Assembly (NCBI RefSeq): GCF_004154955.1
Contig: NZ_CP011524.1
Span: 1,612,001-1,676,000, forward strand
DNA from: Intestinimonas butyriciproducens
GTDB taxonomy: Bacteria; Bacillota; Clostridia; Oscillospirales; Oscillospiraceae
Reading direction: 5' to 3'
Length of the DNA stretch: 64,000 nucleotides
The stretch's first letter is position 1. Every line of letters starts with the position of its first letter. Below are positions 8,639 to 18,199 of the stretch, in pieces. The notes under the pieces are model-generated. The model ran no database searches. It was given only the letters and a program-made list of their open reading frames with translations, and was not told the DNA's origin. The translations under genes and the position numbers were made by a program.

Positions 8639-9865
8639 ATGACCATTTATGATGAACTGAAGGCCAGAGGGCTTATCGCACAGGTGACCGACGAAGAGGA
8701 GATCAAAGAGCTGATCAACAACGGAAAAGCAACCTTTTACATTGGCTTTGATCCCACCGCCGACTCCCTGCACGTGGGTCATTTTATGGCGTTGTGCTTA
8801 ATGAAGCGGCTTCAGATGGCGGGCAACCGCCCCATCGCTCTGGTAGGCGGCGGCACAGGCATGATCGGAGATCCTTCCGGACGCTCTGATATGCGTTCTA
8901 TGATGACGGTGGAGACCATCCAGCACAATTGCGACTGCTTTAAGAAGCAGATGAGCAAATTCATCGATTTCAGCGAAGGGAAGGCGCTGATGCTCAATAA
9001 TGCCGACTGGCTGCTGAAGCTCAATTATGTGGAACTTCTCCGGGAAGTGGGCGCATGTTTCTCCGTCAATAATATGCTTCGTGCGGAGTGCTACAAGCAG
9101 CGGATGGAGAAAGGGCTCAGCTTCTTGGAGTTCAATTACATGATTATGCAGAGCTATGATTTTTATCATATGTTCCAGACCGTGGGCTGCAATATGCAGT
9201 GCGGCGGCGATGACCAATGGTCCAATATGCTGGGCGGCACCGAACTCATTCGCCGGAAACTTGGCAAGGACGCTTATGCCATGACGATTACACTGCTGCT
9301 TACCTCCGAGGGGAAAAAGATGGGCAAGACCCAGGCGGGGGCGGTGTGGCTGGACCCGGAAAAGACTTCGCCTTACGAGTTTTATCAGTACTGGCGAAAT
9401 ATTGACGACGCCGACGTGCTCAAATGTCTGCGAATGCTGACTTTCCTTCCTCTAGAGCAGATCGATGAGATGGATAAGTGGGAGGGGGCCCAACTCAATC
9501 GTGCCAAAGAGATTCTGGCTTTTGAGCTTACAAAATTGGTCCATGACGAGGTGGAGGCACAGAAGGCACAGGATGCCGCCCGGGCTCTCTTCGCCCAGGG
9601 AGGAGACCGTTCCAACATGCCCACCACCACGCTGACCGACGCAGACCTCAGCGACGGAAAGCTGAGCGTGGTGGATCTGATGGTGAAATGCGGCCTTGCG
9701 CCTTCTAAAGGCGAGGCACGCCGCCTGATTCAGCAGGGAGGGGTGGAAATCAACGGAGAAAAGGTGATCGATACCGCCGCTGTCTGTAAGGCCGCGGCGA
9801 TGCGCGGCGAAGGATTGACGGTGAAGAAGGGGAAAAAGGTATTCCACCGTGTTTTACTGGCCTGA
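8639..9865 (+). CDS. tyrS: Tyrosyl-tRNA synthetase
   Basis: A 408-residue class I aminoacyl-tRNA synthetase that charges tRNA-Tyr. The HIGH-type motif HVGH is at residues 45-48, the KMSKS equivalent KMGKT lies near 230-235, and a C-terminal S4 RNA-binding domain begins near residue 340. The ATG at 8639 follows AGAGGAGAAAG; the open frame runs upstream to 8531 but that part is leader RNA. Expression is predicted to be controlled by the tyrosine T-box upstream, and a GC-rich hairpin follows the gene. Confidence 0.96.
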   Translation: MTIYDELKARGLIAQVTDEEEIKELINNGKATFYIGFDPTADSLHVGHFMALCLMKRLQMAGNRPIALVGGGTGMIGDPSGRSDMRSMMTVETIQHNCDCFKKQMSKFIDFSEGKALMLNNADWLLKLNYVELLREVGACFSVNNMLRAECYKQRMEKGLSFLEFNYMIMQSYDFYHMFQTVGCNMQCGGDDQWSNMLGGTELIRRKLGKDAYAMTITLLLTSEGKKMGKTQAGAVWLDPEKTSPYEFYQYWRNIDDADVLKCLRMLTFLPLEQIDEMDKWEGAQLNRAKEILAFELTKLVHDEVEAQKAQDAARALFAQGGDRSNMPTTTLTDADLSDGKLSVVDLMVKCGLAPSKGEARRLIQQGGVEINGEKVIDTAAVCKAAAMRGEGLTVKKGKKVFHRVLLA

Positions 9866-9892
9866 GAGATTGTTGCCGTTGCTTTGTGGAGA

Positions 9893-9920
9893 AGGGGGAC
9901 GCCTGCGGGGCGTTCCCCTT
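9893..9920 (+). terminator. Hairpin after tyrS
   Basis: GGGGGACGCC and GGGCGTTCCCC pair around a short loop directly after tyrS. Only a weak T-tract follows, so it may act as a terminator or as a 3' stabiliser. Confidence 0.6.
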
Positions 9921-9954
9921 CATAAAATTGTAAAAGAATTTTACGTGATAATGA

Positions 9955-9984
9955 TTAGACAAAGCCTCCTGAGCATGGTATGAT
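9955..9984 (+). promoter_or_regulatory. Possible promoter of the AI-2E-family gene
   Basis: TTAGAC at 9955-9960 and TATGAT at 9979-9984 with an 18-base spacer. Each box has two mismatches or fewer to the vegetative consensus and lies just upstream of the permease start. Confidence 0.5.
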
Positions 9985-10002
9985 GAGCGTAACAGAAAGG
10001 GT

Positions 10003-11187
10003 GTGTGCGGCATAGAGCGGGGACGAAAAATATGGCCTTTGGAGCCGAGAACATTGTCAAACCTTATTGTTGTGCTCATTGGGATTACTTTTTATCTGGG
10101 GCTGTCCCACTTCGACTTGGTAAGAGAAAAGCTGGATATGTTTCTCAGCGTGGTGGCGCCGTTTATCGTGGGTTTTGCCGTCGCCTATCTGCTGAACACG
10201 CCCGCCAAGTTTTTGGAGCGCGAGCTTTTTGCGCACTGCCGTCATAGACGCACATGGTCCATCATCTCTGTCTATCTGCTGGCTGTCTTGTTGCTGGTGG
10301 TTCTGCTCAATCTCATTCTACCTCAAGTCTGGAGCAGTGCTGTAGAGTTGGTCAATAAGATGCCGGAATATATGAAGGGTCTGGATGTTCTGGTGCAGGA
10401 ACTGATCACGCGGTTCGACCTGGAGGGTGAGGGGATCAATGAACTGCTGGTCTCTTATCAGGAGCTCATGGCCGGCCTGACGAAAAAAACAATCACTGCC
10501 GTTTCGGAGGCCTTACCGCAAATCCTGAATTTTGGGGTCGCCGTCGGCAACGGCGTAATCACCGGTGTGACAGCGCTCATTGCCTCTATCTATATGCTCT
10601 CGGGCAAGGAGCGGCTGGTGCCGCAGCTGAAGAAGCTGATTTACGCAATTTTCCCCACGGAGAAAGCAAGCTGGTTTTTAAGTGTGTGCAGCCAGGCAAA
10701 CAATGTATTTGTGGGTTTTATCAACGGTAAGCTCATCGACAGTGCGATCATTGGCGTACTTTGCTTTGTTCTTAACCTGATTCTGCAAATTCCATATAAC
10801 ATCCTCATCGCCGTAGTCATCGGCGTGACCAATGTGATCCCCTTTTTTGGCCCTATCATCGGCGCTGTACCCTGCGTGATGATTCTGCTGATCGTGGACC
10901 CGTGGGCTGCGCTGCGCTTTGGAGTCCTGGTCATCGCACTGCAGCAGTTCGACGGCAATATACTCGGACCCAAGATACTGGGAAACAGTACAGGCTTGTC
11001 GGCAATCTGGGTATTGGTGGCCATCGTGGTGGGCGGCGGACTTTTCGGCTTTGCGGGAATGCTGCTGGGCGTTCCCACCTTTGCGGTTCTGTATGCGTTG
11101 GTCCGCGAGTGGACTTACCATCGTTTGAAGGGAAAGGGAATTGACGGAGAGGGAAACCCTTTGCCGCGCGCTGACATAAAAAGATAA
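10003..11187 (+). CDS. AI-2E family transporter (YdgG/TqsA-like)
   Basis: A 394-residue integral membrane protein with about seven or eight hydrophobic spans, including paired spans near residues 20-60, 78-105, and a cluster from 235 to 375. The C-terminal blocks PFFGPIIGAVPC and GNSTGLSAIWVLVAIVVGG are characteristic of the AI-2E exporter superfamily (PF01594). Members have been linked to autoinducer-2 export and to sodium/proton exchange, so the actual substrate is unknown. The GTG at 10003 follows AGAAAGG closely; a later TTG or ATG is possible. It is flanked by hairpins on both sides and looks monocistronic. Confidence 0.87.
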   Translation: MCGIERGRKIWPLEPRTLSNLIVVLIGITFYLGLSHFDLVREKLDMFLSVVAPFIVGFAVAYLLNTPAKFLERELFAHCRHRRTWSIISVYLLAVLLLVVLLNLILPQVWSSAVELVNKMPEYMKGLDVLVQELITRFDLEGEGINELLVSYQELMAGLTKKTITAVSEALPQILNFGVAVGNGVITGVTALIASIYMLSGKERLVPQLKKLIYAIFPTEKASWFLSVCSQANNVFVGFINGKLIDSAIIGVLCFVLNLILQIPYNILIAVVIGVTNVIPFFGPIIGAVPCVMILLIVDPWAALRFGVLVIALQQFDGNILGPKILGNSTGLSAIWVLVAIVVGGGLFGFAGMLLGVPTFAVLYALVREWTYHRLKGKGIDGEGNPLPRADIKR

Positions 11188-11220
11188 AAAACGTCACATT
11201 TTGTTGCGCGGCCCACTCAC

Positions 11221-11265
11221 AGCAAAGCATCCTGCCCAATCACCGGACAGGATGCTTTGCTGTTT
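11221..11265 (+). terminator. Terminator after the AI-2E-family gene
   Basis: A perfect 14-bp stem, AGCAAAGCATCCTG at 11221-11234 with its complement at 11248-11261, then TTTT. It ends the permease transcript. Confidence 0.8.
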
Positions 11266-11488
11266 TATGGCCTCTTCCCGTCGTCCGGGACATGTTTTTA
11301 AAAGAGGGAGAGCTATGGAAGAAGCTGGGATTGGCAAAAAGGCTCGGCATCAATGTGAACTGGAAATAATGGCGGCAGCCCATACGGTCTATCTCCGCCA
11401 GGTGAGGGAGAATGGGAGACGGGTCCTTGGCCCAGAACACGATACAGCCCACAGCAGGGAATGTCTGTCCGGCGCGAGACGGAGAGGA
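11266..11488. other. Gap with only a weak small ORF
   Basis: No convincing gene. An ATG at 11315 behind AGAGGGAG opens a 74-codon frame that runs antisense into the end of dapB to 11539, but its arginine- and alanine-rich translation matches nothing I recognise. I see no terminator for dapB here. Confidence 0.4.
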
Positions 11489-12265
11489 TCAGGACTGTGC
11501 CTCCAGCAGGCTGTTGGTCAAATCCCGCATGCCGTATAAGCCCGGAGCATCACGTCCTGCCAGATACCTGGCGGCTTTCAGTGCTCCGGCGGCAAAGACC
11601 TCCCTGGATTGGGCACAGTGCCGCAGTTCGATGATCTCATCCTTTCCGGCAAAGAGCACCTCGTGATCTCCGGCAATGGTACCGCCCCGCACAGAGGAGA
11701 TTCCGATTTCACGGTGTTCGCGGGGTCTGCGAACCATGTGCCGGTCATAGACGTATTCAGGTTCGTAGGGGAGAGACACAGCGAGGGCTTCCACCAGCAT
11801 CAGTGCGGTGCCGCTGGGCGCATCCACCTTTTTACTATGATGCCGCTCTATGATCTCCACGTCGAAGTCCTCTCCCAGCATGGCGCCGGCTTGACGCACC
11901 AGTTCCAAAAGGACATTGACGCCCAAAGAAAAATTTCCGGATCGGAAGATGGGGATACTTTGGGAGGCGTCCTCAATTTCCGCAAGCTGGGCTTGGGAAT
12001 ACCCGGTAGTCGCCAATACGATGGGGAGACGGCGCTGAAGGCAGAAGGACAGCAGGGAAGAAAGGGCGGCGGGGTGAGAAAAATCCACGACAACGTCGGC
12101 AGAACCGGAGAATTCCGAAGGAACTGCGAATATAGGAAAGTTGCGCTCGGAGGTGCCAAGGATGTCGAACCCGGCAACGATATTCAGCTCTGTGTCCGTG
12201 CTGCACTGCGCTTCCAGCGCATGGCCCATCCGACCGTTGCATCCTGAGAGAATGATATCCAGCAT
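11489..12265 (-). CDS. dapB: 4-hydroxy-tetrahydrodipicolinate reductase
   Basis: A 258-residue enzyme that reduces hydroxy-tetrahydrodipicolinate to tetrahydrodipicolinate with NAD(P)H in the diaminopimelate/lysine pathway. The nucleotide-binding motif SGCNGRMG is near the N terminus, and the catalytic block ERHHSKKVDAPSGTA lies in the middle. The ATG at 12265 is one base after the GNAT stop and about 11 bases from GGAAGGA; a GTG at 12274 would overlap the GNAT gene and sits too close to that site. It is the last gene of the asd-dapA-GNAT-dapB cluster. Confidence 0.94.
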   Translation of the reverse strand: MLDIILSGCNGRMGHALEAQCSTDTELNIVAGFDILGTSERNFPIFAVPSEFSGSADVVVDFSHPAALSSLLSFCLQRRLPIVLATTGYSQAQLAEIEDASQSIPIFRSGNFSLGVNVLLELVRQAGAMLGEDFDVEIIERHHSKKVDAPSGTALMLVEALAVSLPYEPEYVYDRHMVRRPREHREIGISSVRGGTIAGDHEVLFAGKDEIIELRHCAQSREVFAAGALKAARYLAGRDAPGLYGMRDLTNSLLEAQS

Positions 12266-12266
12266 T

Positions 12267-12884
12267 TTAAACACGTCCTTCCAGCACGTCGGTTTGAATC
12301 AACCGCTTACAATGGGCAAGGATATCCCGGATCTGTCCGTCCGAGATATCCTGAACAGAAAGCAGAGGGAGCGGCGCCTCGCTTCCCTGGCAGACGGGGC
12401 GCTCAAACCACCCCACATCGTGCCAAGCGCCAAGTTTGTAGCCGGTATGGTGAAAGATGCCGAGGAGGGAGAAGCCCATGCTCTTATGGAGGCCCGCACT
12501 GCCCTCATTGGGGAGCGTCACACACCCATAGGCGTTGCGTACATGCATCTGACGAAGGATCTCGATCAATGCGGTATAGAGGGCGGTTCCGAGCCCGGCT
12601 CCCCGGAAACGGGGCGCGAGATAGATGGAAAGCTCCGCATTCCATTGATAAGCCGCCCGCTCCATATGGCGGTGGGCATAGGCGTAACCTGCGACAAGGT
12701 CATCCACTGTACAGACTAAATAGGGATAGTCGGCAGAGATCGTCCGGATACGCGCTGAAAACTCTTCTAAGGTAGGGATATCATATTCAAAAGTAATATT
12801 GGTATCGGTGATATATGGAGTATATATCTCCAAGATACGGGCTGCATCAGAGATATCGGCCCGTCTAAGGACTGTGTGGGACAT
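12267..12884 (-). CDS. GNAT N-acetyltransferase (phosphinothricin acetyltransferase-like)
   Basis: A 205-residue GNAT-fold protein. Residues 4-165 cover the acetyltransferase domain, including LRRADISDAARILEIY, the substrate-facing ITFEYDIPTLEEF, and the acetyl-CoA loop RFRGAGLGTALY. The YKLGAWHDVGWFE block near residue 165 is typical of the phosphinothricin/methionine sulfoximine acetyltransferase group. About 35 C-terminal residues are extra and variable. The start follows a GGGAGGAAG site. Lying inside the lysine cluster it may acetylate an amino acid or peptide; the natural substrate is unknown. Confidence 0.85.
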   Translation of the reverse strand: MSHTVLRRADISDAARILEIYTPYITDTNITFEYDIPTLEEFSARIRTISADYPYLVCTVDDLVAGYAYAHRHMERAAYQWNAELSIYLAPRFRGAGLGTALYTALIEILRQMHVRNAYGCVTLPNEGSAGLHKSMGFSLLGIFHHTGYKLGAWHDVGWFERPVCQGSEAPLPLLSVQDISDGQIRDILAHCKRLIQTDVLEGRV

Positions 12885-12909
12885 CGTGAACTTCCTCCCT
12901 GATAGACGT

Positions 12910-12942
12910 GCAGGCGGCCACACATTTTGTATGGCCGCCTGC
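12910..12942 (-). terminator. Hairpin between dapA and the GNAT gene
   Basis: A perfect 11-bp stem, GCAGGCGGCCA at 12910-12920 with its complement at 12932-12942 and an 11-base loop. Without a clear T-run it is more likely an attenuator or a processing and stability element inside the lysine operon. Confidence 0.5.
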
Positions 12943-12958
12943 GGTGAACAACAAATCT

Positions 12959-13873
12959 TCAGGACGCGACGCTATTCTTGGACGCATCCAGCAAACCGGC
13001 ACGCTCCATGGCAGCTCTGAGCTTTTCCAGGTTACTGGCAGAGATTTCACACAGGGGGAGCCGGAGGCCGCCGACATCCCGCCCCATCAGGCCAAGCGCG
13101 GCCTTTACGGGGATGGGGTTGACCTCCAGAAAAAGCGCGTCGATCAGATCCATATATGTAATCTGAAGCTTGGAAGCCTCCTCGAAGCATCCGTCCAGAC
13201 ACAGGTGTGTCATATTCACCATCAGTTGGGGGGCGATATTGGCCACAACAGAGATGACGCCTTTGGCGCCCAAGGACATCATAGGGACCACCTGATCATC
13301 ATTGCCGGACCAGATGTAAAAATCATCTCTACAGAGGTATCGGGTATGGGTAATCAGGGAAAGATTTCCGCTGGCCTCCTTGACACCGTTGATTTTGGGG
13401 TTTTGAGAAAGCGTACGGTAGGTATCGGCGGTAAAAGAGACGCCCGTGCGGGAGGGAACATTGTAGAGAATGATGGGTAACTCCGTTCGGTCTGCGATGT
13501 ACTCATAGTGCCGGATCAGTCCTTCTTGGGAACACTTATTGTAATAGGGGGTTACATGCAGAAGCGCGTCGGCGCCGGAGTCCTCCGCGTGCTGGGACAG
13601 ATATACGGCGGCGGAGGTATCGTTGCTTCCCGCCCCGGCAATGACTTTGACCCGATGGTTGACATACTTGACACAGAAATTAACGGCCGAAATATGCTCC
13701 CGCAGACTGAGGGTAGAGCACTCGCCGGTGGTCCCGACCACACAGATGGCATCCACGCCGGCGGCGATTTGTTCATCGATCAGTTGGGCAAATCGGTCGT
13801 AGTGGATGGCTCCGCTCTGATCGAACGGAGTGACGATAGCAGGACAGGCGCCGGTAAAAACAGGTTCTCTCAT
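12959..13873 (-). CDS. dapA: 4-hydroxy-tetrahydrodipicolinate synthase
   Basis: A 304-residue class I aldolase that condenses aspartate semialdehyde with pyruvate, the committed step to diaminopimelate and lysine. Catalytic residues are visible: Thr pair in GTTGEC (T48-T49), Tyr137 in YNVPSRTG and the Schiff-base lysine K165 in GVKEAS. The ATG at 13873 lies about 10 bases after GGAGG on the - strand; ATG 13882 is too close and the longer open frame to 13987 runs into asd. It follows asd, which makes its substrate. Confidence 0.94.
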   Translation of the reverse strand: MREPVFTGACPAIVTPFDQSGAIHYDRFAQLIDEQIAAGVDAICVVGTTGECSTLSLREHISAVNFCVKYVNHRVKVIAGAGSNDTSAAVYLSQHAEDSGADALLHVTPYYNKCSQEGLIRHYEYIADRTELPIILYNVPSRTGVSFTADTYRTLSQNPKINGVKEASGNLSLITHTRYLCRDDFYIWSGNDDQVVPMMSLGAKGVISVVANIAPQLMVNMTHLCLDGCFEEASKLQITYMDLIDALFLEVNPIPVKAALGLMGRDVGGLRLPLCEISASNLEKLRAAMERAGLLDASKNSVAS

Positions 13874-13943
13874 CTGAATCATACCTCCAAAAAAGACAGG
13901 TATGCTGTCCCGGAGGCGCAAGAATCCATGAATGATGTAATTG

Positions 13944-15029
13944 TTACGCCTTGGTAATATAGCCTTCGGCGCACAGCAACTCGGCAAGTTCCACCGCGCC
14001 GCCGGCCGCGCCGCGGAGCGTGTTATGGGACAGACATACGAACTTATAATCGTACTGGGTGTCAGGACGGAGGCGACCGATAGAGACGGTCATGCCACCG
14101 CCCAAATCCCGATCCAGCTTGGACTGGGGCCGGTCGGGCTCTTCGAAATATCGCAGGAACTGTTCCGGGGCCGTGGGGAGTTTCAGCTCCTGAGGACGGC
14201 CCTTGTATTCCGCCCAGATGGCCTTCATCTCATCCATCGAGGGCTTTTTCTCAAAATCCACGAAGACCGCAGCAGTGTGGCCGTTCGACACGGGAACGCG
14301 GAGACATTGCGCAGTGATGGCGGGCTTTTCCGCATTTACAATGACGCCGTTTTCTATCCGTCCCCAGACCTTCAATGGCTCCTGCTCGGACTTTTCCTCT
14401 TCGCCGCCGATATAGGGGATCAGGTTATCCACCATCTCCGGCCAGGTGGCGAAGGTCTTGCCGGCACCGGAAATGGCCTGATATGTACATACCAGGACCC
14501 GCTCCAGGCCGAAGCCGCGCAGGGGATGGAGGGCGGGCACATAGCTCTGGATGGAGCAGTTGGACTTGACCGCAATGAGCCCGCGCTTCATCCCCAATCG
14601 CTTTCGCTGTGCCTCTATCACTTTGATGTGCTCAGGGTTCAGCTCCGGCACCACCATAGGGACATCAGGCGTCCAGCGGTGGGCGGAATTGTTGGAGACC
14701 ACGGGGCACTCGTGTCGGGCGTAGCGCTCCTCCAGACTCTTAATATCCTCTTTTTTCATATCCACGGCGGAAAAGACAAAATCCACCTGATCGGCAATCT
14801 CCGCCACATCCTCCTCGGCGTTTAAGACCACGATGTCTTTGGCCTGCTCAGGGATCGGCGTATCCATAGCCCACCGGCTGCCGACGGCCTCCGCATAAGA
14901 TTTCCCTGCAGAACGAGGACTGGCCGCGATGACCTTCAATTCAAACCAGGGGTGATGCTCCAAGAGGGTGATGAAACGCTGTCCCACCATACCGGTTCCG
15001 CCGATCACGCCTACCTGATACTTTTCCAT
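13944..15029 (-). CDS. asd: Aspartate-semialdehyde dehydrogenase
   Basis: A 361-residue enzyme that reduces aspartyl phosphate to aspartate semialdehyde with NADPH at the branch point to lysine, threonine and methionine. The Rossmann motif GGTGMVGQ is at residues 10-17 and the catalytic cysteine is C158 in SNCSIQS. Length and sequence fit the longer archaeal/fungal-type ASADH branch. The ATG at 15029 sits behind GGAGGT; upstream in-frame codons reach 15062 without a ribosome site. It heads the asd-dapA-GNAT-dapB cluster. I see no lysine riboswitch in front of it. Confidence 0.94.
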   Translation of the reverse strand: MEKYQVGVIGGTGMVGQRFITLLEHHPWFELKVIAASPRSAGKSYAEAVGSRWAMDTPIPEQAKDIVVLNAEEDVAEIADQVDFVFSAVDMKKEDIKSLEERYARHECPVVSNNSAHRWTPDVPMVVPELNPEHIKVIEAQRKRLGMKRGLIAVKSNCSIQSYVPALHPLRGFGLERVLVCTYQAISGAGKTFATWPEMVDNLIPYIGGEEEKSEQEPLKVWGRIENGVIVNAEKPAITAQCLRVPVSNGHTAAVFVDFEKKPSMDEMKAIWAEYKGRPQELKLPTAPEQFLRYFEEPDRPQSKLDRDLGGGMTVSIGRLRPDTQYDYKFVCLSHNTLRGAAGGAVELAELLCAEGYITKA

Positions 15030-15111
15030 TCCGCAGACCTCCATGCCTGTTACTCTATCCATTCTATACTGTATCCGCCTATAAATTGCTAGTCCACCAG
15101 AAAAACGGCGG

Positions 15112-15141
15112 TTGCAATAGAGTCAGGTTTTGTACTATAAT
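15112..15141 (+). promoter_or_regulatory. Promoter of the SpoIID-like gene
   Basis: TTGCAA at 15112-15117 and TATAAT at 15136-15141 with an 18-base spacer on the + strand. It fires away from asd in a 238-base divergent intergenic region. The hexamer TTGCAA is self-complementary, so it could also serve the - strand, but no good -10 box was found there. Confidence 0.65.
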
Positions 15142-15170
15142 ATCTAAACTGAGCGTATGGCGCACAAGGA

Positions 15171-15203
15171 ATCTGCCTTGCCTACGAAAGCAGAGGCAGG
15201 TAT
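15171..15203 (+). terminator. Leader hairpin before the SpoIID-like gene
   Basis: CTGCCTTGC pairs with GCAGAGGCAG (one bulge) and is followed by TATTTTTGTT. It lies between the promoter and the gene, so it may be an attenuator. I could not match it to a known riboswitch. Confidence 0.45.
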
Positions 15204-15267
15204 TTTTGTTATAGTAGCACACTTCTTTTCCAGTGTAAACCGCTAATTTGTAGAAATGGAGGTTACT

Positions 15268-16908
15268 ATGGCTGGGAAAATGGGTAAATTTGTGATAATA
15301 TTTTTTGTGGCGGCCATATGTCTTACCAGTATGGTATCGGCTGTGGACGCTGAGATCAACCCGACCATCCAGGTGGGGCTCTTCTATGGTCAGAACGCCC
15401 TCCCGGGGGCAAACCTGGAAAACTATACAGGCAGCGGGTACCGCCTGGGGTATTTTGACGAGGACTTGCACTTTGTCACGCTTGGGCATACGCCAGAGAC
15501 TCAGATCTCTATGGTAAAGACCCAGAACGTATCTCTGTCCAACGGAAATTATGTGGATGGGACCGGCTCTGTGACCGTAGGCTGCTATCATTTGCAGATG
15601 CCGGGGAGCTATCCTGATTTTGAGAGCGCAGCCGCGGCTGCGGCGGCCCTCCAAGGCGCTTTTCCGGCCTGGATAGAGGGCGCTTATTTCGTGCGTGTCG
15701 GCGCATACGCCACAAAGGAGGCCGCGACGGCCGCCCAGAACACCCTTGGGCTGTCTGACGCGTCGGTGACGGGGACCAGCAGCTATGGGGTCACTGTGGT
15801 GGCCACTAAGACGGGCCGACCTCTGTTCCAGTTTGACGGAGGCGCATCCTATACGCTGGGGGTCAAGCCTGGATTGGATGATGCGACAGAAATGGTCACC
15901 TGGTTCAAAGGCTACCGCTATTATGGCTCCTTCCGGTATGTCCGTGAGAGTGGGGGAAATCTGAGCGTCATCAATGTGGTTCCGCTGGAGGATTATGTCC
16001 GTGGTGTCCTGCCCTATGAGATGAGCAACGATTGGCCGCTCGAGGCCCTGAAGGCACAGGCGGTGTGTGCCAGGACCTATGCTTACATGAATCTCGGCAA
16101 ACATCAGAAGAGTGGATTTGATATCTGCAATACGACAGATTGTCAGGTTTATCAAGGGGCCGGACTCTCCAACACACGTACGGACCAAGCGGCTGCTGAG
16201 ACCTATGGAAAATATGTCTGGTATGCCGGCGAGCTGGCACAGACGTATTATTTTTCCTGCGACGGCGGAGCCACCGAGGATGTAAAGAACGTGTGGGGGA
16301 GCAGCGGACAAAACTTGCCCTACCTGGCCGGAGTCGTGGACATCTATGAGCCCTCTGTAGCCGATAAGACGGGAAAGTATAATTGGACGGTCACTTTTAC
16401 CAAGCAGGAACTCAAAGATATCTTACATAAGAAAGGGTACCTTTGCGACGATATCGTGGACTTCTATGTGGCGGAGTATACGCCCACAGGCAATGTCTAT
16501 AAAATCACATTTCTAGATGCAGCGGGAAAAAGCTGGTCTTTCGTCAACACGACCAAAGAGTATGCCCGTACACTTTTGGGGCTGAATTCTATCCGATATA
16601 CCATTTCCAGCGGGGGCGGTAAATTCTTTGTCAATGACAGCAGCACCACGATAGCCTCCGCATCCGGCGCTTACGCCGTTGACGGCGCCGGGAACATCAC
16701 TGCGATTACAGGCACGCCCTATGTGATCACTGGCAGCGGCACGGAGCAGCTCGTCTCCTCGTCCGCTGGGAATTCCTTTACCATTACAGGGTCAGGCTGG
16801 GGGCATAACGTGGGTATGAGCCAGTGGGGGGCCTACGCTATGGCGGAACAGGGGAAAACCTACGATGAGATTTTGAAATTCTATTTTACCGGCGTAGATG
16901 TCCGGTGA
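15268..16908 (+). CDS. SpoIID/LytB-domain protein (putative secreted lytic transglycosylase)
   Basis: A 546-residue exported protein. Residues 1-27 form a signal peptide. A Sporulation-related (SPOR-like) repeat region lies near 95-180, and the SpoIID domain begins about residue 235 with VVPLEDYVRGVLPYEM and continues to GSGWGHNVGMSQWGAYAMA near the C terminus. SpoIID cleaves peptidoglycan glycan strands during engulfment, and LytB relatives act in vegetative wall turnover. The ATG at 15268 lies behind GGAGG; an upstream in-frame ATG overlaps that site. It stands beside queA rather than in the usual spoIID-spoIIQ locus, so this is probably a SpoIID-like paralogue. Confidence 0.85.
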   Translation: MAGKMGKFVIIFFVAAICLTSMVSAVDAEINPTIQVGLFYGQNALPGANLENYTGSGYRLGYFDEDLHFVTLGHTPETQISMVKTQNVSLSNGNYVDGTGSVTVGCYHLQMPGSYPDFESAAAAAAALQGAFPAWIEGAYFVRVGAYATKEAATAAQNTLGLSDASVTGTSSYGVTVVATKTGRPLFQFDGGASYTLGVKPGLDDATEMVTWFKGYRYYGSFRYVRESGGNLSVINVVPLEDYVRGVLPYEMSNDWPLEALKAQAVCARTYAYMNLGKHQKSGFDICNTTDCQVYQGAGLSNTRTDQAAAETYGKYVWYAGELAQTYYFSCDGGATEDVKNVWGSSGQNLPYLAGVVDIYEPSVADKTGKYNWTVTFTKQELKDILHKKGYLCDDIVDFYVAEYTPTGNVYKITFLDAAGKSWSFVNTTKEYARTLLGLNSIRYTISSGGGKFFVNDSSTTIASASGAYAVDGAGNITAITGTPYVITGSGTEQLVSSSAGNSFTITGSGWGHNVGMSQWGAYAMAEQGKTYDEILKFYFTGVDVR

Positions 16909-16935
16909 GAACTCGAAGAAAGCTGGAACAATATT

Positions 16936-17961
16936 TTGAAAACATCGGATTTCTATTATGATCTGCCTCAGGAGCTCGTTGCTCAGACGCCGCTTGAACG
17001 GCGGGATGGCTCCCGGCTGATGGTACTGGACAAAAAGACTGGCGCGACAGCGCATCGTCACTTTTATGACATCCCCACGTTGCTGAGGCCGGGAGACTGT
17101 TTGGTGCTCAACGACTCCAGAGTTCTGCCCGCGCGGCTTTTGGGCCACCGTGAGCCCACAGGGGGAGCGGTGGAGGTCCTCCTGCTCACTGACAGGGGGG
17201 ATAAGGTTTGGGAGTGCCTGGTGCGGCCCGGTAAAAAGGTGCGGCCCGGGGCGCGTCTGTCATTTGGGGATGGACTGCTCACCGCTGAAGTCGTGGAGAC
17301 ATTGGAGGGGGGGAACCGTCTGATCCGCTTTGATTATGACGGGATCTTTCTGGAGATCTTGGAGCGGCTCGGCAAGATGCCCTTGCCGCCCTATATCAAG
17401 GAAGAACTCAGTGATCCCGAGCGGTATCAGACTGTCTATTCCAAAGAGGTGGGTTCGGCTGCAGCCCCTACCGCAGGACTTCACTTTACGCGGGAACTGC
17501 TGGAGCAGATACAGACCATGGGCGTAAATCTGGCCTATGTAACGCTCCACGTGGGATTGGGGACCTTCCGTCCGGTCAAGGAAGAGGAGATCACCGACCA
17601 TGAGATGCATGCGGAGTACTGTGCAATCTCCCGTGAGACGGCAGACCTCATCAATCGTACAAAGAAAAATGGGGGTAGGATCATCTGTGTGGGAACCACG
17701 TCCTGCCGCACCATAGAGTCCTGGGCGGCAGAGGACGGTACCCTGAGGGAAGCTGCGGGGTGGACGAGCATTTATATTTATCCCGGATACCGCTTCAAGG
17801 TGCTGGACGGCCTGATCACCAATTTCCATTTGCCGGAATCCACACTGGTCATGTTGGTCTCTGCACTGGCGGGGCGGGAGCATATCCTGGCTGCCTATGA
17901 GGAGGCGGTGCGAGAGAAATATCGCTTTTTTTCCTTTGGGGATGCAATGTTTATCGGCTAG
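16936..17961 (+). CDS. queA: S-adenosylmethionine:tRNA ribosyltransferase-isomerase
   Basis: A 341-residue enzyme that transfers the ribosyl moiety of SAM to preQ1-modified tRNA, giving epoxyqueuosine. It contains the conserved N-terminal block [15 protein letters not shown] and the C-terminal [10 protein letters not shown] and [10 protein letters not shown] motifs. The start is TTG at 16936, 27 bases after the SpoIID-like gene, with a weak ribosome site. tgt, the other queuosine enzyme, lies 1.2 kb downstream. The intervening pseudogene has probably interrupted a once-tight queA-tgt pair. Confidence 0.95.
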   Translation: MKTSDFYYDLPQELVAQTPLERRDGSRLMVLDKKTGATAHRHFYDIPTLLRPGDCLVLNDSRVLPARLLGHREPTGGAVEVLLLTDRGDKVWECLVRPGKKVRPGARLSFGDGLLTAEVVETLEGGNRLIRFDYDGIFLEILERLGKMPLPPYIKEELSDPERYQTVYSKEVGSAAAPTAGLHFTRELLEQIQTMGVNLAYVTLHVGLGTFRPVKEEEITDHEMHAEYCAISRETADLINRTKKNGGRIICVGTTSCRTIESWAAEDGTLREAAGWTSIYIYPGYRFKVLDGLITNFHLPESTLVMLVSALAGREHILAAYEEAVREKYRFFSFGDAMFIG

Positions 17962-18027
17962 GGAAAGCTGGAGCCGTGCTGATTCCGTCAGAACGGTGGA
18001 GCATGTTCCTCCCATGTGGAAAAACAA

Positions 18028-18068
18028 GGAAAAGCCGCAGGCTCTGTCTATAGGGCCGCGGCTTTTCC
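18028..18068 (+). terminator. Hairpin after queA
   Basis: A perfect 11-bp stem, GGAAAAGCCGC at 18028-18038 with its complement at 18058-18068. No T-run follows, so termination is plausible but unproven. The rest of 17962-18190 shows no gene. Confidence 0.6.
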
Positions 18069-18199
18069 CGTCCCGGTCCCAGTGAGCAGGGGCGGGCAGA
18101 GAGTTGCGTTTGTTTCGAACAGCAGGATTTGACATAATTGCAGAAAACAGAGGACAGAGGACCCCTGCGGATAGGGAAAGGAACGGGTAGGGGATAGGA

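Noticed and set aside
12266-12274. GTG 12274 as the dapB start
   Set aside because: Only 1-2 bases after the ribosome site and overlapping the GNAT gene; ATG 12265 is better placed.
15030-15111. Lysine riboswitch or strong - strand promoter before asd
   Set aside because: No L-box core and only poor -10 matches found in the short leader.
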